A stretch of 64,000 nt of DNA from Flavonifractor sp. An306 (GTDB lineage Bacteria; Bacillota; Clostridia; Oscillospirales; Oscillospiraceae): the NCBI RefSeq assembly GCF_002159455.1, contig NZ_NFIQ01000012.1, positions 1-64,000 on the forward strand, written 5' to 3'. The notes beneath the pieces are model-generated. The model did not search any database. It was not told the origin of the DNA and was given only the letters and a program-made list of their open reading frames with translations. Shown here in pieces: positions 25,746-33,881 of this stretch (within the stretch, counting starts at the first letter, position 1; every line of letters begins with the position of its first letter). The position numbers and the translations under genes were made by a program.

Positions 25746-26918
25746 ATGGGACTGTTTCAGAAAAAAGAGCCGGGAGGCGGCGGCCTGGCCGTTCAGCTCC
25801 GGGAGGGGGGCAGGCATCCCTTCGGAGCGCTGGACGGCTACGTCCCCCTGCGGCACGGGGAAATCGCCATTTACCGGGCCATTCGGGAGGCGGTGCCCAT
25901 TGTGGACGCCGCCATCTGGAAGCTCATCCGGCTGACCGGCGGGGTGACGGTGACCTGCCGGGAGAAAAATGCCCAGGATGGGCTGGACTGGTTCCTCCAG
26001 CATGTGAACACCGGCCGGGGACAGCGGGGGCTCCAGTCCTTCCTGGACTGCTATTTGGACTCCATGCTCACCTGCGGCCGGGCGGTGGGGGAGATCGTCC
26101 CTGACCGGCGGCGCACCGATATCGCCGCCCTGCTGTGCGGCAATGTGGCCGACATTGAGATCAAAGAGGGAGACTCCCCCCTGGAGTTTGCCATCTGGGG
26201 GAGAGACCTGGGGGGCATGATGCGGCGGCTGCCCCGGCAGGAGCTGCTCCTCTTCACCCCCTTCCAGCCGGAGACCGACAGCCCCTATGGGGTGAGTTTG
26301 CTCCGGTCCATGCCCTTTCTCACCGAGATTCTGCTGAAAATCTACCAGGCCACCGGTATGAACTGGGAGCGGATGGGAAATCTCCGGTTCGCCGTGGTGT
26401 ACAAGCCAGGGGACACCCCCATGGACCAGGCCCTGGTCCAGGAGCGCAGCCGGCAGATCGCCCGGGAGTGGTCCGCCGCCATGCAGGCGGGCAAGGACGG
26501 CTCGGTGCGGGACTTCGTGGCGGTGGGAGATGTGGACATCAAGGTTATCGGGGCGGACAACCAGGTGCTGGACAGTGAAGTGCCCGTGCGGCAGATCCTG
26601 GAGCAGCTGGTGGCCCGCACCGGTATCCCGCCCTTTTTGCTGGGCCTGACCTGGTCCTCCACCGAGCGGATGAGCACCCAGCAGGCCGACATGATGACCA
26701 GCGAGATCACCGCCATCCGCCGCGCCCTGGAGCCGGTGGTGGAAAGAATCTGCGAGCTGTGGCTCAGACTCCACGGATACGACAGCCGGGTGGAGGTGGA
26801 CTGGCTGGACATCAACCTCCAGGACCTGGTGGAGGAGGCCAGGGCCCAGCTCTACTGGGAGCAGGCCAGAAGTCTGGAGATGGACAACGACGCACGGGAG
26901 AAGGGGGAATCCGTATGA
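25746..26918 (+). CDS. Phage portal protein
   Basis: A 390-residue portal-like protein. It is recognised from its position between terminase and protease, its length, and segments typical of PBSX/skin-like portals: DGYVPLRHGEIAIYRAIREAVPIVDAAIWKL near the N-terminus, GVSLLRSMPFLTEILLKIYQATG in the middle, and IPPFLLGLTWSSTERMS near residue 300. It should form the dodecameric DNA channel at one capsid vertex. The start is the ATG at 25746, 7 nt after AAGGAG; a GTG 6 nt earlier is too close to that site. Its stop overlaps the protease start. Confidence 0.85.
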   Translation: MGLFQKKEPGGGGLAVQLREGGRHPFGALDGYVPLRHGEIAIYRAIREAVPIVDAAIWKLIRLTGGVTVTCREKNAQDGLDWFLQHVNTGRGQRGLQSFLDCYLDSMLTCGRAVGEIVPDRRRTDIAALLCGNVADIEIKEGDSPLEFAIWGRDLGGMMRRLPRQELLLFTPFQPETDSPYGVSLLRSMPFLTEILLKIYQATGMNWERMGNLRFAVVYKPGDTPMDQALVQERSRQIAREWSAAMQAGKDGSVRDFVAVGDVDIKVIGADNQVLDSEVPVRQILEQLVARTGIPPFLLGLTWSSTERMSTQQADMMTSEITAIRRALEPVVERICELWLRLHGYDSRVEVDWLDINLQDLVEEARAQLYWEQARSLEMDNDAREKGESV

Positions 26919-27799
26919 ACGTAAACAAACAGGCGGGGGTGGACCAGGGGCTGGTCCTGGACGAGGCGGAGGTGGCGGCCATCAACGCCATGAGCCGGAA
27001 AACGCTGGAGCCGGAGGAGGTGTACGCTTTCGCGGTGCGGCTGTGCGACAATCAGGTGGACCGGGATGGGGAGCGCTTCCCCCCCGAAACCCTGGAGGAG
27101 CTGGCCCCCCTCTTTGTGGGCAAGAGCGGCATCTTTGACCACCAGTGGAGCGCCATGGGGCAGACTGCCCGGATCTACCGCACCGAGGTGGTGCGGGACC
27201 AGAGTGTGCTGACGGCGGCGGGGGACCCCCTGTGCTATCTGAAGGGGTACGCCTACATGGTGCGCACCGGGCGCAATCAGGACCTGATCGCCGAGATCGA
27301 GGGGGGAATCAAGAAGGAGGTCAGCGTGGGCTGCGCCGTGGCGGAGGCCCGGTGCTCCATCTGCGGGGAGAACATCCGGGACCAGAGCCGCTGCCCCCAC
27401 GAGAAGGGCAGGGAGTACGACGGCAAGCTGTGCTGGGCCGATCTGGTGGGGGCCACCGACGCCTACGAGTGGTCCTTCGTGGCGGTGCCGGCCCAAAGAG
27501 AGGCGGGGGTGATGAAGAGCATGAGACAGAACATGGAGCAGCTGGAGCGGGAGGCCGCCCTGGGGCGGAAGTATCTCCAGCGGCTGCAGGACGAGGTGGT
27601 GCGCCTGGGCGGCCTGGCCGAGCTGGGGGTGGAGCGGGAGACCCTGCAGGCCATCGCCAAGCGGCTGGACGAGCCCCAGCTGGAGGAGCTGCGGATGGCC
27701 TTCCAGCGGCAGGCAGACAAGACATGGGGCCTGGAGCCCCAGCTGAAAGGCCTGGAGGAGCGGGACTTCGGCCAGCGGGACGGGGCCTTTTTGATCTGA
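26915..27799 (+). CDS. Prohead protease / scaffold (XkdF-like)
   Basis: A 294-residue two-part protein. Residues about 30-190 look like a phage maturation protease: DNQVDRDGERFPPETL, the His in SGIFDHQWS and the Ser in IKKEVSVGCAV. A Cys/His zinc-binding-like insert (CSICGEN, CPHEKG, KLCW) precedes DAYEWSFVAVPAQREAGV, a hallmark of this group in clostridial phages. From about residue 200 the sequence is a helical, charged scaffold-like tail. It should shape and process the prohead. It begins inside the portal stop (ATGA). Confidence 0.83.
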   Translation: MNVNKQAGVDQGLVLDEAEVAAINAMSRKTLEPEEVYAFAVRLCDNQVDRDGERFPPETLEELAPLFVGKSGIFDHQWSAMGQTARIYRTEVVRDQSVLTAAGDPLCYLKGYAYMVRTGRNQDLIAEIEGGIKKEVSVGCAVAEARCSICGENIRDQSRCPHEKGREYDGKLCWADLVGATDAYEWSFVAVPAQREAGVMKSMRQNMEQLEREAALGRKYLQRLQDEVVRLGGLAELGVERETLQAIAKRLDEPQLEELRMAFQRQADKTWGLEPQLKGLEERDFGQRDGAFLI

Positions 27800-27833
27800 G
27801 CACAGCGTGGGGGAAAAAGAAAGGAGCGGGAAT

Positions 27834-28175
27834 ATGAGCAAGATTTCGTTTGAGGGGATTGGCGAGACGGTGGCCACCTTCGCCTGCGGCGAGAGCGTGG
27901 CGGCCGGCCAGGTGGTCAAGGTATCCGACGGTGGTAAGGTGGATGTCTGCTCCGCCGGAGAGCGGCCCTGCGGCGTGGCCCTGTCCGCGGAGGACGGGTA
28001 CGCCGCCGTGCAGCTGGGCGGTCTGGCAAGTGTGCCCATCAGCGGCGAGGGCGTGACCGCCGGCTGGTGCAAGCTCTCCGCCGACGGCACCGGCGGAATG
28101 AAGCAGGACGCCTCCGGCGGCACCGACTACCTGGTGGTGCAGGTGGAGACCAGCAGCGCCGTGATTTGCCTGTAA
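27834..28175 (+). CDS. Putative capsid decoration/stabilisation protein
   Basis: A 113-residue, small-residue-rich beta protein (ACGESVAAGQVVKVSD... GEGVTAGWCKLSADG). It lies between the protease and major capsid genes, the usual place for a head-decoration protein, and resembles DUF2190-like capsid accessory proteins in its VxxGQVVKVSDG block. The assignment rests mainly on position and composition. The start is the ATG 6 nt after AAAGGAGC; an upstream in-frame ATG lies before that site. Confidence 0.6.
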   Translation: MSKISFEGIGETVATFACGESVAAGQVVKVSDGGKVDVCSAGERPCGVALSAEDGYAAVQLGGLASVPISGEGVTAGWCKLSADGTGGMKQDASGGTDYLVVQVETSSAVICL

Positions 28176-28193
28176 GAAAGGGAGGATGGTCAG

Positions 28194-29228
28194 ATGAGCT
28201 ATCGGTTCGACAATCTCAAGCTGGAAAAGGGTATGTACAACGAGGCGGGACGCACCTTTACCCAGGTGCTGGAGCGGGAGGACCCCTCGGAGCAGTACAA
28301 GGGCACCGCCCTGGAAGGGCTGGACGCCTATCAGCGGCAGCTCAAGCGGTTTGACATCAAGGTGAAGGGCGCGGGCAGCGACGCGGTGGAAAAGTTCTTC
28401 TCCACCAGCCAGTCCGCCGTCCTCTTCCCCGAGTACATCGCCCGGTCGGTGCGCCAGGGCATGGAGGAGGCCGACCTGCTGCCCCACATCACCGCCGCCG
28501 TTACCCGGTTTGACGGCATGGACTACCGCTCCATCACCTCCGTTCCCACCGATGACCAGAAGGCCCTTCGTCGGGTGGAAGAGGGCGCCGAGATCCCCCA
28601 GACCCAGGTGAAAACCCAGGACAACCTGGTGAAGCTCCACAAGCGGGGCCGGATGCTGGTGGCCTCCTACGAGGCCATCCGCTACCAGAAGCTGGACCTG
28701 TTTTCCGTCACCCTGCGGCAGATCGGCGCCCACATCAACCGGATGCACCTGGAGGACGCCATCGACGTGCTCCTCAACGGGGACGGCAACGGCAACCCCG
28801 CCCAGGAGTTCACCGTGGGCGACGGCACCATCGGCGGCTCCGCCGGTACCCTGACCTACGACGAGCTGGTGGACTTCTGGGCCCAGTTTGAGCCCTACGA
28901 GATGAACACCCTGCTGGTGTCCGGCGACATGATGCGCCAGATGCTCAAGATGGACGAGTTCCAGAATCCCCTCACCGGCCTCAACTTCCAGGGCACCGGC
29001 AAGCTGGCCACCCCCCTGGGGGCCACCCTGCTGCGCACCTCCGCCCTGGAGAGCGGCAAGCTCATCGGCCTGGACAAGCGGTATGCCCTGGAGATGGTGC
29101 AGGGCTCCGACGTGCTGGTGGAGTACGACAAGCTCATTGACCGGCAGCTGGAGCGGGCCGCCATCACCAGCATCTCCGGCTTTGCCAAGCTCTTTACGGA
29201 GGCAGCCAAGGTGCTGAAGCTGCAGTGA
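28194..29228 (+). CDS. Major capsid protein, HK97 fold
   Basis: A 344-residue capsid protein in the PBSX XkdG/YqbE position. It has an N-terminal helical arm, then VLFPEYIARSVRQGMEEADLLPHI, the E-loop-like VEEGAEIPQTQVKTQDNLVKLHKRGRMLVASYEAIRY, and the C-terminal P-domain/A-domain segment ending LERAAITSISGFAKLF. This pattern is common to clostridial phage HK97-fold capsids. GGGAGG precedes the ATG by about 8 nt. An intact capsid gene next to an intact terminase is the main reason to think DNA-filled heads are made, rather than bare tails. Confidence 0.85.
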   Translation: MSYRFDNLKLEKGMYNEAGRTFTQVLEREDPSEQYKGTALEGLDAYQRQLKRFDIKVKGAGSDAVEKFFSTSQSAVLFPEYIARSVRQGMEEADLLPHITAAVTRFDGMDYRSITSVPTDDQKALRRVEEGAEIPQTQVKTQDNLVKLHKRGRMLVASYEAIRYQKLDLFSVTLRQIGAHINRMHLEDAIDVLLNGDGNGNPAQEFTVGDGTIGGSAGTLTYDELVDFWAQFEPYEMNTLLVSGDMMRQMLKMDEFQNPLTGLNFQGTGKLATPLGATLLRTSALESGKLIGLDKRYALEMVQGSDVLVEYDKLIDRQLERAAITSISGFAKLFTEAAKVLKLQ

Positions 29229-29587
29229 CGGAGGAAATTTTAGCCATGGCCCAAAAGCTGGGCCGGATGGGCGAGGAGGAGCTGGAGACGCTGGAGGCCC
29301 TGTGCCAGGCGGCGGAGCTGGAGGTGGCCGGGCGGCTGCGGGAAGGCCTTGCGCCGGAGGATTGCGGCCCGGCCTATGTGCTGGGCTGCGCCTGGCTGGC
29401 CCTGGCGGGGCTGGCCGGCACCGAGACGGGCCGCACCCCCCTGCGCTTTACCGCCGGTGAGGTCACCATCCAGGAGGAGGGCGGGGACGCCCCCCAGCGG
29501 GCCCAGGCCCTCCGGCTGCAGGCGGAGACTGTGCTGGCCCCCTATCTGAAGGACCGGGGCTTTGTCTTTCGGGGGGTGGAGGGATGA
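29225..29587 (+). CDS. Putative head-tail connector protein
   Basis: A 120-residue helical protein (EEILAMAQKLGRMGEEELETLEALCQAAELEVAGRLREG). It lies just after the capsid gene, in the position and size of skin YqbG (gp6-like connector). The GTG start overlaps the capsid stop. An in-frame ATG at 29246 has GGAGG 11 nt upstream and could be the true start, shortening the protein by 7 residues. The function is inferred from synteny. Confidence 0.6.
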   Translation: MTEEILAMAQKLGRMGEEELETLEALCQAAELEVAGRLREGLAPEDCGPAYVLGCAWLALAGLAGTETGRTPLRFTAGEVTIQEEGGDAPQRAQALRLQAETVLAPYLKDRGFVFRGVEG

Positions 29588-29922
29588 CCGGCGCCTGGGG
29601 CAGGATTTTGGAGAAGTACGGACAGCGGGTGACGGTATGCAAGGAGGGCCAGGAGGAGGGCGTACTCTGCCGGGCCTTCCTCCAGCCCGCCCTGGAGCGG
29701 CGGGGGGAGGGTTACCAGACCCTCCCTACTCCCCTGGGCCTGGTGCGCCGGGACCAGTGGATCTATCTGGGCGGGCCGGAGGTCTCCCTGGACGGACTGG
29801 GGGACGGACACGTGGCCTGGGGCGGGCACCGGTTTTCTATCCGGGCCGCCCAGCCCATCTATCTGGGGGAGGAGCTGGCCTACTGGTGGGCCCTGCTCAG
29901 CGTCCGGGACCCGGAGGAATGA
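29584..29922 (+). CDS. Putative head completion / minor capsid protein
   Basis: A 112-residue protein with a beta-rich C-terminus (WIYLGGPEVSLDGLGDGHVAWGGHRFSIRAAQPIYLGEE). It matches the place and size of skin YqbH/PBSX XkdH, proposed head-tail joining proteins. It overlaps the preceding gene's end in an ATGA. No catalytic motif is seen, and the assignment is by synteny. Confidence 0.55.
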   Translation: MTGAWGRILEKYGQRVTVCKEGQEEGVLCRAFLQPALERRGEGYQTLPTPLGLVRRDQWIYLGGPEVSLDGLGDGHVAWGGHRFSIRAAQPIYLGEELAYWWALLSVRDPEE

Positions 29923-29940
29923 GAGAAACGGAGAGAGCGT

Positions 29941-30438
29941 ATGGACTTTGAGCGGATCCGGGAGCGGATGGCGGAGTATCTGACCGGGCAGGGCATCGAC
30001 GCGATGTGCGCCTACCCCGACCAAAGACGGCTGCGCAGAACGGGGGCGGTGGCCGCCGTCTCCCTCCGCGCCTGCCAGGGCGGGCCGGGGGGCTTCCAGG
30101 ACTATCTGGGAGAGCGGTACGACCAGGAGAGCGGCCGCTGGCAGGAGCTGTACGGCAGAAAAATGATGCTGACCTTCGGCCTGGACCTCTACGCCCCCCA
30201 GCCGGGAGGCGGGGCGGAAATTCAGACCGCCTTTGACCGGATGGTCCAGGCCCTGCGGCAGGACGGGCCCCCGGGGCTGCGGCTGGTGGAGCTCTCCTGC
30301 GGGGAGACGGAATTCGACCAGGAGGCCGGCCTGTACCGGCGGAGCGTGGAGGCTGTCTGCCAGGGCTACCTCTACGCCGTGACCGAGGGGGACGGGGCCT
30401 TCCTGGACTTTATTGTGAGAGGAGAGAGGCAGATTTGA
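29941..30438 (+). CDS. Putative tail terminator/completion protein
   Basis: A 165-residue protein (MDFERIRERMAEYL...) in the position and size of skin YqbI, directly before the sheath gene, where tail-terminator or neck proteins are expected. The core MMLTFGLDLYAPQPGGG is probably an alpha/beta fold. A GGAGAGAG site precedes the ATG. Its stop overlaps the TTG start of the sheath gene. Its role is inferred. Confidence 0.55.
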   Translation: MDFERIRERMAEYLTGQGIDAMCAYPDQRRLRRTGAVAAVSLRACQGGPGGFQDYLGERYDQESGRWQELYGRKMMLTFGLDLYAPQPGGGAEIQTAFDRMVQALRQDGPPGLRLVELSCGETEFDQEAGLYRRSVEAVCQGYLYAVTEGDGAFLDFIVRGERQI

Positions 30439-31463
30439 GTATTACCACCCATGAGAGACCGGGCGTCTATTCCGATTATGACGCCTCCACGGTGATCAGC
30501 ACCAGCGGCGGCGGGCAGACGGCGGGCCTTGTGGCCGTCTGCGCCGGCGGCGAGGCGGGTACGCTGTATGTGATCAACCGCTATGAGGAGGCGGTGACCG
30601 CCTTCGGTCAGGAGGAAAACCTTACCGAGCTGGCACGGCTGCTGCTGCTCAACGGCGCGGCCCAGGTGCGGGCGGTGCCTGTCACCGATGAGTCGGGCTA
30701 TGATGCCGCCTTCAGCCTGCTGGCGGCGGAGGAAAACGTGGCATTGGTGGTGTGCGACAGCACCGACGTGACGGTGCAGCAGAAGCTGCGGGACAGTGTG
30801 TGCAGCGCCTCCGAGGCCCGGCGGGAGCGCATTGCCGTGGTGTGCGGCGGCACGGAGGAGAGTGTGGAAGACCTGGTCCAGCGGGCCGGACAGCTCAACA
30901 GCGAGCGGGTGGTGCTGCTGGCCCCCGGCGACGACGGCTGCCTGCTGGCCGCCGCTGTGGCCGGCGCCATCGCCGGGGAGAGCGACGCCGCCCTGCCCCT
31001 GAGCGGGGCAGAGCTGAAGGGGGTCAGCCAGACCCAGGCCCAGTACGACGACAGCGAAATCGACACCCTGGTGCGGGGCGGCGTCACCCCCCTGGAGCGG
31101 GTGGGCGGCGTGGTCAGCGTGGTGCGGGGGATCACCACCCGCACCAAAACCGGCGAGGTGTCCGACGCCACCTGGCGGGAGCTGACCACCATCCGCATTG
31201 TGGACGACGTGATCCCCACCATCCGCAATGCCCTGCGGGCCAAGTTCCAGCGGAGCAAAAACACCGAGCAGACCCGGGGCGCCATCCGGTCCCAGGTGAT
31301 TCTGGAGCTGGAGAATAAGCTCAGCCGGGAGATCATTACCGGATACGAAAACGTCACCGTCCAGGCGGACGCGGAAAATCCCACCGTGTGCCTAGTGGAG
31401 TTCTCCTTTACGGTGGCCCACGGCCTGAACCAGATCTGGCTCAGCGCCCACATCACGGTGTAA
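30435..31463 (+). CDS. Contractile tail sheath protein (XkdK-like)
   Basis: A 342-residue sheath protein, evidence that the particle has a contractile (myovirus-type) tail. The N-terminus TTHERPGVYSDYDASTVIS fits the sheath donor strand and initial domain. The C-terminal block TIRIVDDVIPTIRNALRAKFQRSKNTEQTRGAIRSQV followed by AENPTVCLVEFSFTVAHGLNQIWLSAHI matches PBSX XkdK/YqbK sheaths. Sheaths of this family polymerise around the tube and shorten on contact. The TTG start has GGAGAGAGG upstream and overlaps the preceding stop. Confidence 0.88.
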   Translation: MSITTHERPGVYSDYDASTVISTSGGGQTAGLVAVCAGGEAGTLYVINRYEEAVTAFGQEENLTELARLLLLNGAAQVRAVPVTDESGYDAAFSLLAAEENVALVVCDSTDVTVQQKLRDSVCSASEARRERIAVVCGGTEESVEDLVQRAGQLNSERVVLLAPGDDGCLLAAAVAGAIAGESDAALPLSGAELKGVSQTQAQYDDSEIDTLVRGGVTPLERVGGVVSVVRGITTRTKTGEVSDATWRELTTIRIVDDVIPTIRNALRAKFQRSKNTEQTRGAIRSQVILELENKLSREIITGYENVTVQADAENPTVCLVEFSFTVAHGLNQIWLSAHITV

Positions 31464-31475
31464 AGGAGGATGGGT

Positions 31476-31865
31476 ATGAAGGTAGCGGGATTTCCCACCA
31501 GCAGCGACATCTATCTGGAGATCGACGGGAAAAAGGTGGCGGTGGTGCAGAGCTACTCCGCCAAGTCCACCCGGAGCAGCCAGAACGTGGAGGCCTTCGG
31601 CGAGGACGAGCCGGTGGCCACCATCCCCGGCCCCCGCAGCTATGTGCTGGAGCTGACCCGGCTGTACGCCACCGACGAGGCCATCCGGGACGGTATCAAC
31701 TTCCACGATCTGGCGGACTTCAATCTGGTCATCTGCAAGCCTGACCGGAAGGTGATCTACTCCGGCTGCCAGTGGAGCGCCATCGGAGAGACCGGCGCGC
31801 TGGGGGCCATGGTGGTGGAAAAGATCACCGTGGTGGCGGCCAAGCGGCTGGAAACCGCGGTGTGA
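31476..31865 (+). CDS. Tail tube protein (XkdM-like)
   Basis: A 129-residue tube protein immediately after the sheath. It contains GKKVAVVQSYSAKSTRSSQNVEAFGEDEPVATIPGPRSYVLELTRLY, typical of XkdM/YqbM inner tube proteins that stack as hexamer rings. The correct start is the ATG at 31476, 6 nt after AAGGAGG; an ATG at 31470 abuts that site. Length fits the family. Confidence 0.85.
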   Translation: MKVAGFPTSSDIYLEIDGKKVAVVQSYSAKSTRSSQNVEAFGEDEPVATIPGPRSYVLELTRLYATDEAIRDGINFHDLADFNLVICKPDRKVIYSGCQWSAIGETGALGAMVVEKITVVAAKRLETAV

Positions 31866-31879
31866 TCGGGAGGATGGCC

Positions 31880-32299
31880 ATGGAGTCGATACTCAGCCGG
31901 AAAGACCGGCTGGAACTGGGGGATGGAAGGCAGCTGCGGCTGCTCTCCGCCCAGGAGGTGCTGGAGGCGGGCAGGGAGGCCGGTGAACTGGCCCAGAGCC
32001 AGGGAGAGCGGGCCCTGTGCGCCAATGCCTGCCTGCTGGCCCGGGCCCTGGAGCGGCGGGGAAAGCCCCTGTTTTCCTCCGGGCGGGCGGCGCTGGAGGG
32101 CATGAGCGCCCGGGAGATCGGGGAGCTGGCCCGGCGGTGGAATGAACTGGACCGGGCGGAAAATCCCTCTCCCGAGGACGGGGAGGAGGCCGCCCAGTCC
32201 CTAAAAAAAGCCTGGAGCACGCGCCTTATGAGCGCCTTCGCTGGCGCGTGCTCCGCACGTTTCAGGCCCTGCCCACCGAGGAGCGGGTCCGGAACATGA
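31880..32299 (+). CDS. Tail assembly chaperone, short form (XkdN-like, gpG analogue)
   Basis: A 139-residue zero-frame product. The XkdN-like N-terminal part (SRKDRLELGDGRQLRLLSAQEV... to about residue 107) is common to both products. After codon 108 the zero frame continues through 29 Arg/Ser/Pro-rich residues that look like out-of-frame sequence. That indicates the real downstream domain is in the -1 frame. The ATG at 31880 has GGGAGG 6 nt upstream. In lambda, the analogous G product is made in excess over G-T and coats the tape measure. Confidence 0.82.
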   Translation: MESILSRKDRLELGDGRQLRLLSAQEVLEAGREAGELAQSQGERALCANACLLARALERRGKPLFSSGRAALEGMSAREIGELARRWNELDRAENPSPEDGEEAAQSLKKAWSTRLMSAFAGACSARFRPCPPRSGSGT

Positions 32300-32505
32300 A
32301 GGCACGGGATTACCTGTGGTGCGCCCTCAACCTGATGCTGGACCGGGAGGAGCTGCTGGAGCAGCTGTGCCCCGCCTGCCGCCAAAAGGCGGAGGAGGAG
32401 CGCTGCCCGGTGTGCGGCGCCCCCGCCGGGACGGTGAGCGGAGGGCACAACGCCTCCTTTGATCAGGACCGCTATGAACGGCTGAAGAAAGGAGAAACGG
32501 TATGA
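31880..32505 (+). CDS. Tail assembly chaperone, -1 frameshift fusion (gpGT analogue)
   Basis: Joining 31880-32209 to 32209-32505 after a -1 slip gives a predicted 208-residue fusion: 110 residues of the chaperone plus 98 from the -1 frame. The -1 frame reads SLEHAPYERLRWRVLRTFQ, then RARDYLW-like helical sequence and a four-Cys knuckle CPAC...CPVCG, ending ERLKKGETV. The -1 frame has no start codon with a good ribosome binding site near its 5' end, so frameshifting is the natural way to express it. Family knowledge: such fusions are conserved in dsDNA phage tail modules between tube and tape-measure genes. The efficiency is unknown. Confidence 0.8.
32203..32254 (+). other. Programmed -1 ribosomal frameshift signal
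   Basis: The slippery heptamer A-AAA-AAA (32203-32209) is in the correct register to the upstream frame (CTA AAA AAA GCC). Four nucleotides later comes a perfect 12-bp stem, GGAGCACGCGCC (32214-32225) with GGCGCGTGCTCC (32243-32254). Its 17-nt loop contains a further AGCG/CGCT helix that stacks on it. Confidence 0.85.
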
Positions 32506-33299
32506 CGGACTATATCCGGCTGCTGCTGGAGGAGCAGGAGGATGGAGAGAGCGGACCGCGTGAGGAAGAATCCTGGCGTCCGAAGGAGGAAGGGCTTGCC
32601 CTTCCTCTTTCAGACGTTGGGGAGAAAGAGGCTTCGCACCCGGCCTGGAGAGAGGGGTACGAGCGCTCGGAAAACCAGAAGAGGCCGGGAGAGACGGCGG
32701 AAGATACCCGGCGGACTGGGGAGGCGGTCTTTGCTGTGGCCGATGGGGATTCCCCTGTGGAAAAAGGGGATTTTACAGAGGAAAACCCGCTCTGGCATAG
32801 AGAGACCGGCTTCCGGACAGAGGAAAGGGAGGCCCGTGGGGAAGTGCCGGACGCCCTGCGGCAGCTGTGGACGGCCCGGTGGCTGGAGGTGGGCACCGAA
32901 GAGGCGTCCGTTGGAGCTGAGCCGGATGGGCTTGATGAGATAGTCCGAAGCGCATCCGGCGGGCCGGAAGCGGATGAGACGGGGGAGGATTGGCTGGGGA
33001 CGGATTGGCCGGAAGCAGATGGGCGAGCGGCGGAGTGGAGAGAGCTGGAGGCGCGGCCCGTCTCGTTGAAAGCCGTGGAGCCCGGCGGCGGCCAGACCGG
33101 AGGGACGGCGGCGGAATGGACCTACCAGGCCCTGCGGGCCAGCCTGGCCCAGCTGCCTGCTCCGCCCCGGGAGACCAGGGTGGTGACTCTGCAGAAGCCC
33201 GCCGGGACCACAGATTCCGGCGGGCTGGATCCGGAGGGACTGGACCGGCTGCTCCGCCGGGACGCCAGAAGATTTGACGGGGGGTTTCAGCTGCTGTGA
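32502..33299 (+). CDS. Acidic low-complexity protein at the tape-measure position
   Basis: A 265-residue protein rich in Glu, Gly, Arg and Trp, with no membrane helix and little predicted order ([18 protein letters not shown]..., [25 protein letters not shown]). Only the last 60 residues look folded ([17 protein letters not shown]... [19 protein letters not shown]). In PBSX/skin this slot holds a tape measure of well over 1000 residues with hydrophobic helices; nothing like that is here. It could be a very short tape measure, a remnant, or an unrelated accessory. It overlaps the chaperone extension's stop (ATGA) and has AAAGGAG upstream. No homologue recognised. Confidence 0.65.
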   Translation: MTDYIRLLLEEQEDGESGPREEESWRPKEEGLALPLSDVGEKEASHPAWREGYERSENQKRPGETAEDTRRTGEAVFAVADGDSPVEKGDFTEENPLWHRETGFRTEEREARGEVPDALRQLWTARWLEVGTEEASVGAEPDGLDEIVRSASGGPEADETGEDWLGTDWPEADGRAAEWRELEARPVSLKAVEPGGGQTGGTAAEWTYQALRASLAQLPAPPRETRVVTLQKPAGTTDSGGLDPEGLDRLLRRDARRFDGGFQLL

Positions 33300-33880
33300 G
33301 ACTGGCATCCATGCGATATAAGGACTATGTATGGCCCCACAACCCCAGAATCTACTCCATCGGATTCCAGCGGGTGATGGGAGCGGCCAAGGTGCCCTTT
33401 GGCCGTTACCTGCTCCAGGACCTGGGGCCGGGCCAGCGGGTGATGGAGGGCGAGGGAGAGTTTGTGGGGGAGGACGCCTACGCCCAGTTCAAAAAGCTGG
33501 CCACGGTGTTTTACTCCGATGGGCCGGGATTGCTGGTCCATCCCGTATGGCAGACCTCCAATGCCTACTTTGTGGAGCTCTCCCTCACCCAGCAGCCCAG
33601 GTCCGACTATGTGAAGTACAGCTTTACCTTCTGGGAGGGGTATGACGGGCACAATACCGGGCTGATGGTCTCCGGCGGCACGGAGAGCGGGCAGAGTGGG
33701 CAGACCGGTACCTCCTCCGCGCCTACCGGTCAGGAGCAGTGGTATACGGTGGTGCGGGGGGATACCATGTGGGCCATTGCCCGGCGGTATGGCATGAGCC
33801 TGTCCGCCCTTGTGGCCCTCAACCCCCAGATCAAAAATCCCAACCTGATCCTGGTGGGGCAGAAAGTGCGGGTGGCCTGA
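33296..33880 (+). CDS. LysM-containing tail/baseplate protein (XkdP-like)
   Basis: A 194-residue protein of the XkdP/YqbP kind. It opens with [20 protein letters not shown] and continues with [20 protein letters not shown], typical of this baseplate family. After a Gly/Ser/Thr linker a C-terminal LysM domain starts at [20 protein letters not shown] and ends in [11 protein letters not shown]. LysM may bind glycan during assembly or at the host wall. The GTG start overlaps the previous stop; the ATG at 33311 is a plausible alternative because the family N-terminus often begins there. Confidence 0.83.
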   Translation: MRLASMRYKDYVWPHNPRIYSIGFQRVMGAAKVPFGRYLLQDLGPGQRVMEGEGEFVGEDAYAQFKKLATVFYSDGPGLLVHPVWQTSNAYFVELSLTQQPRSDYVKYSFTFWEGYDGHNTGLMVSGGTESGQSGQTGTSSAPTGQEQWYTVVRGDTMWAIARRYGMSLSALVALNPQIKNPNLILVGQKVRVA

Positions 33881-33881
33881 G

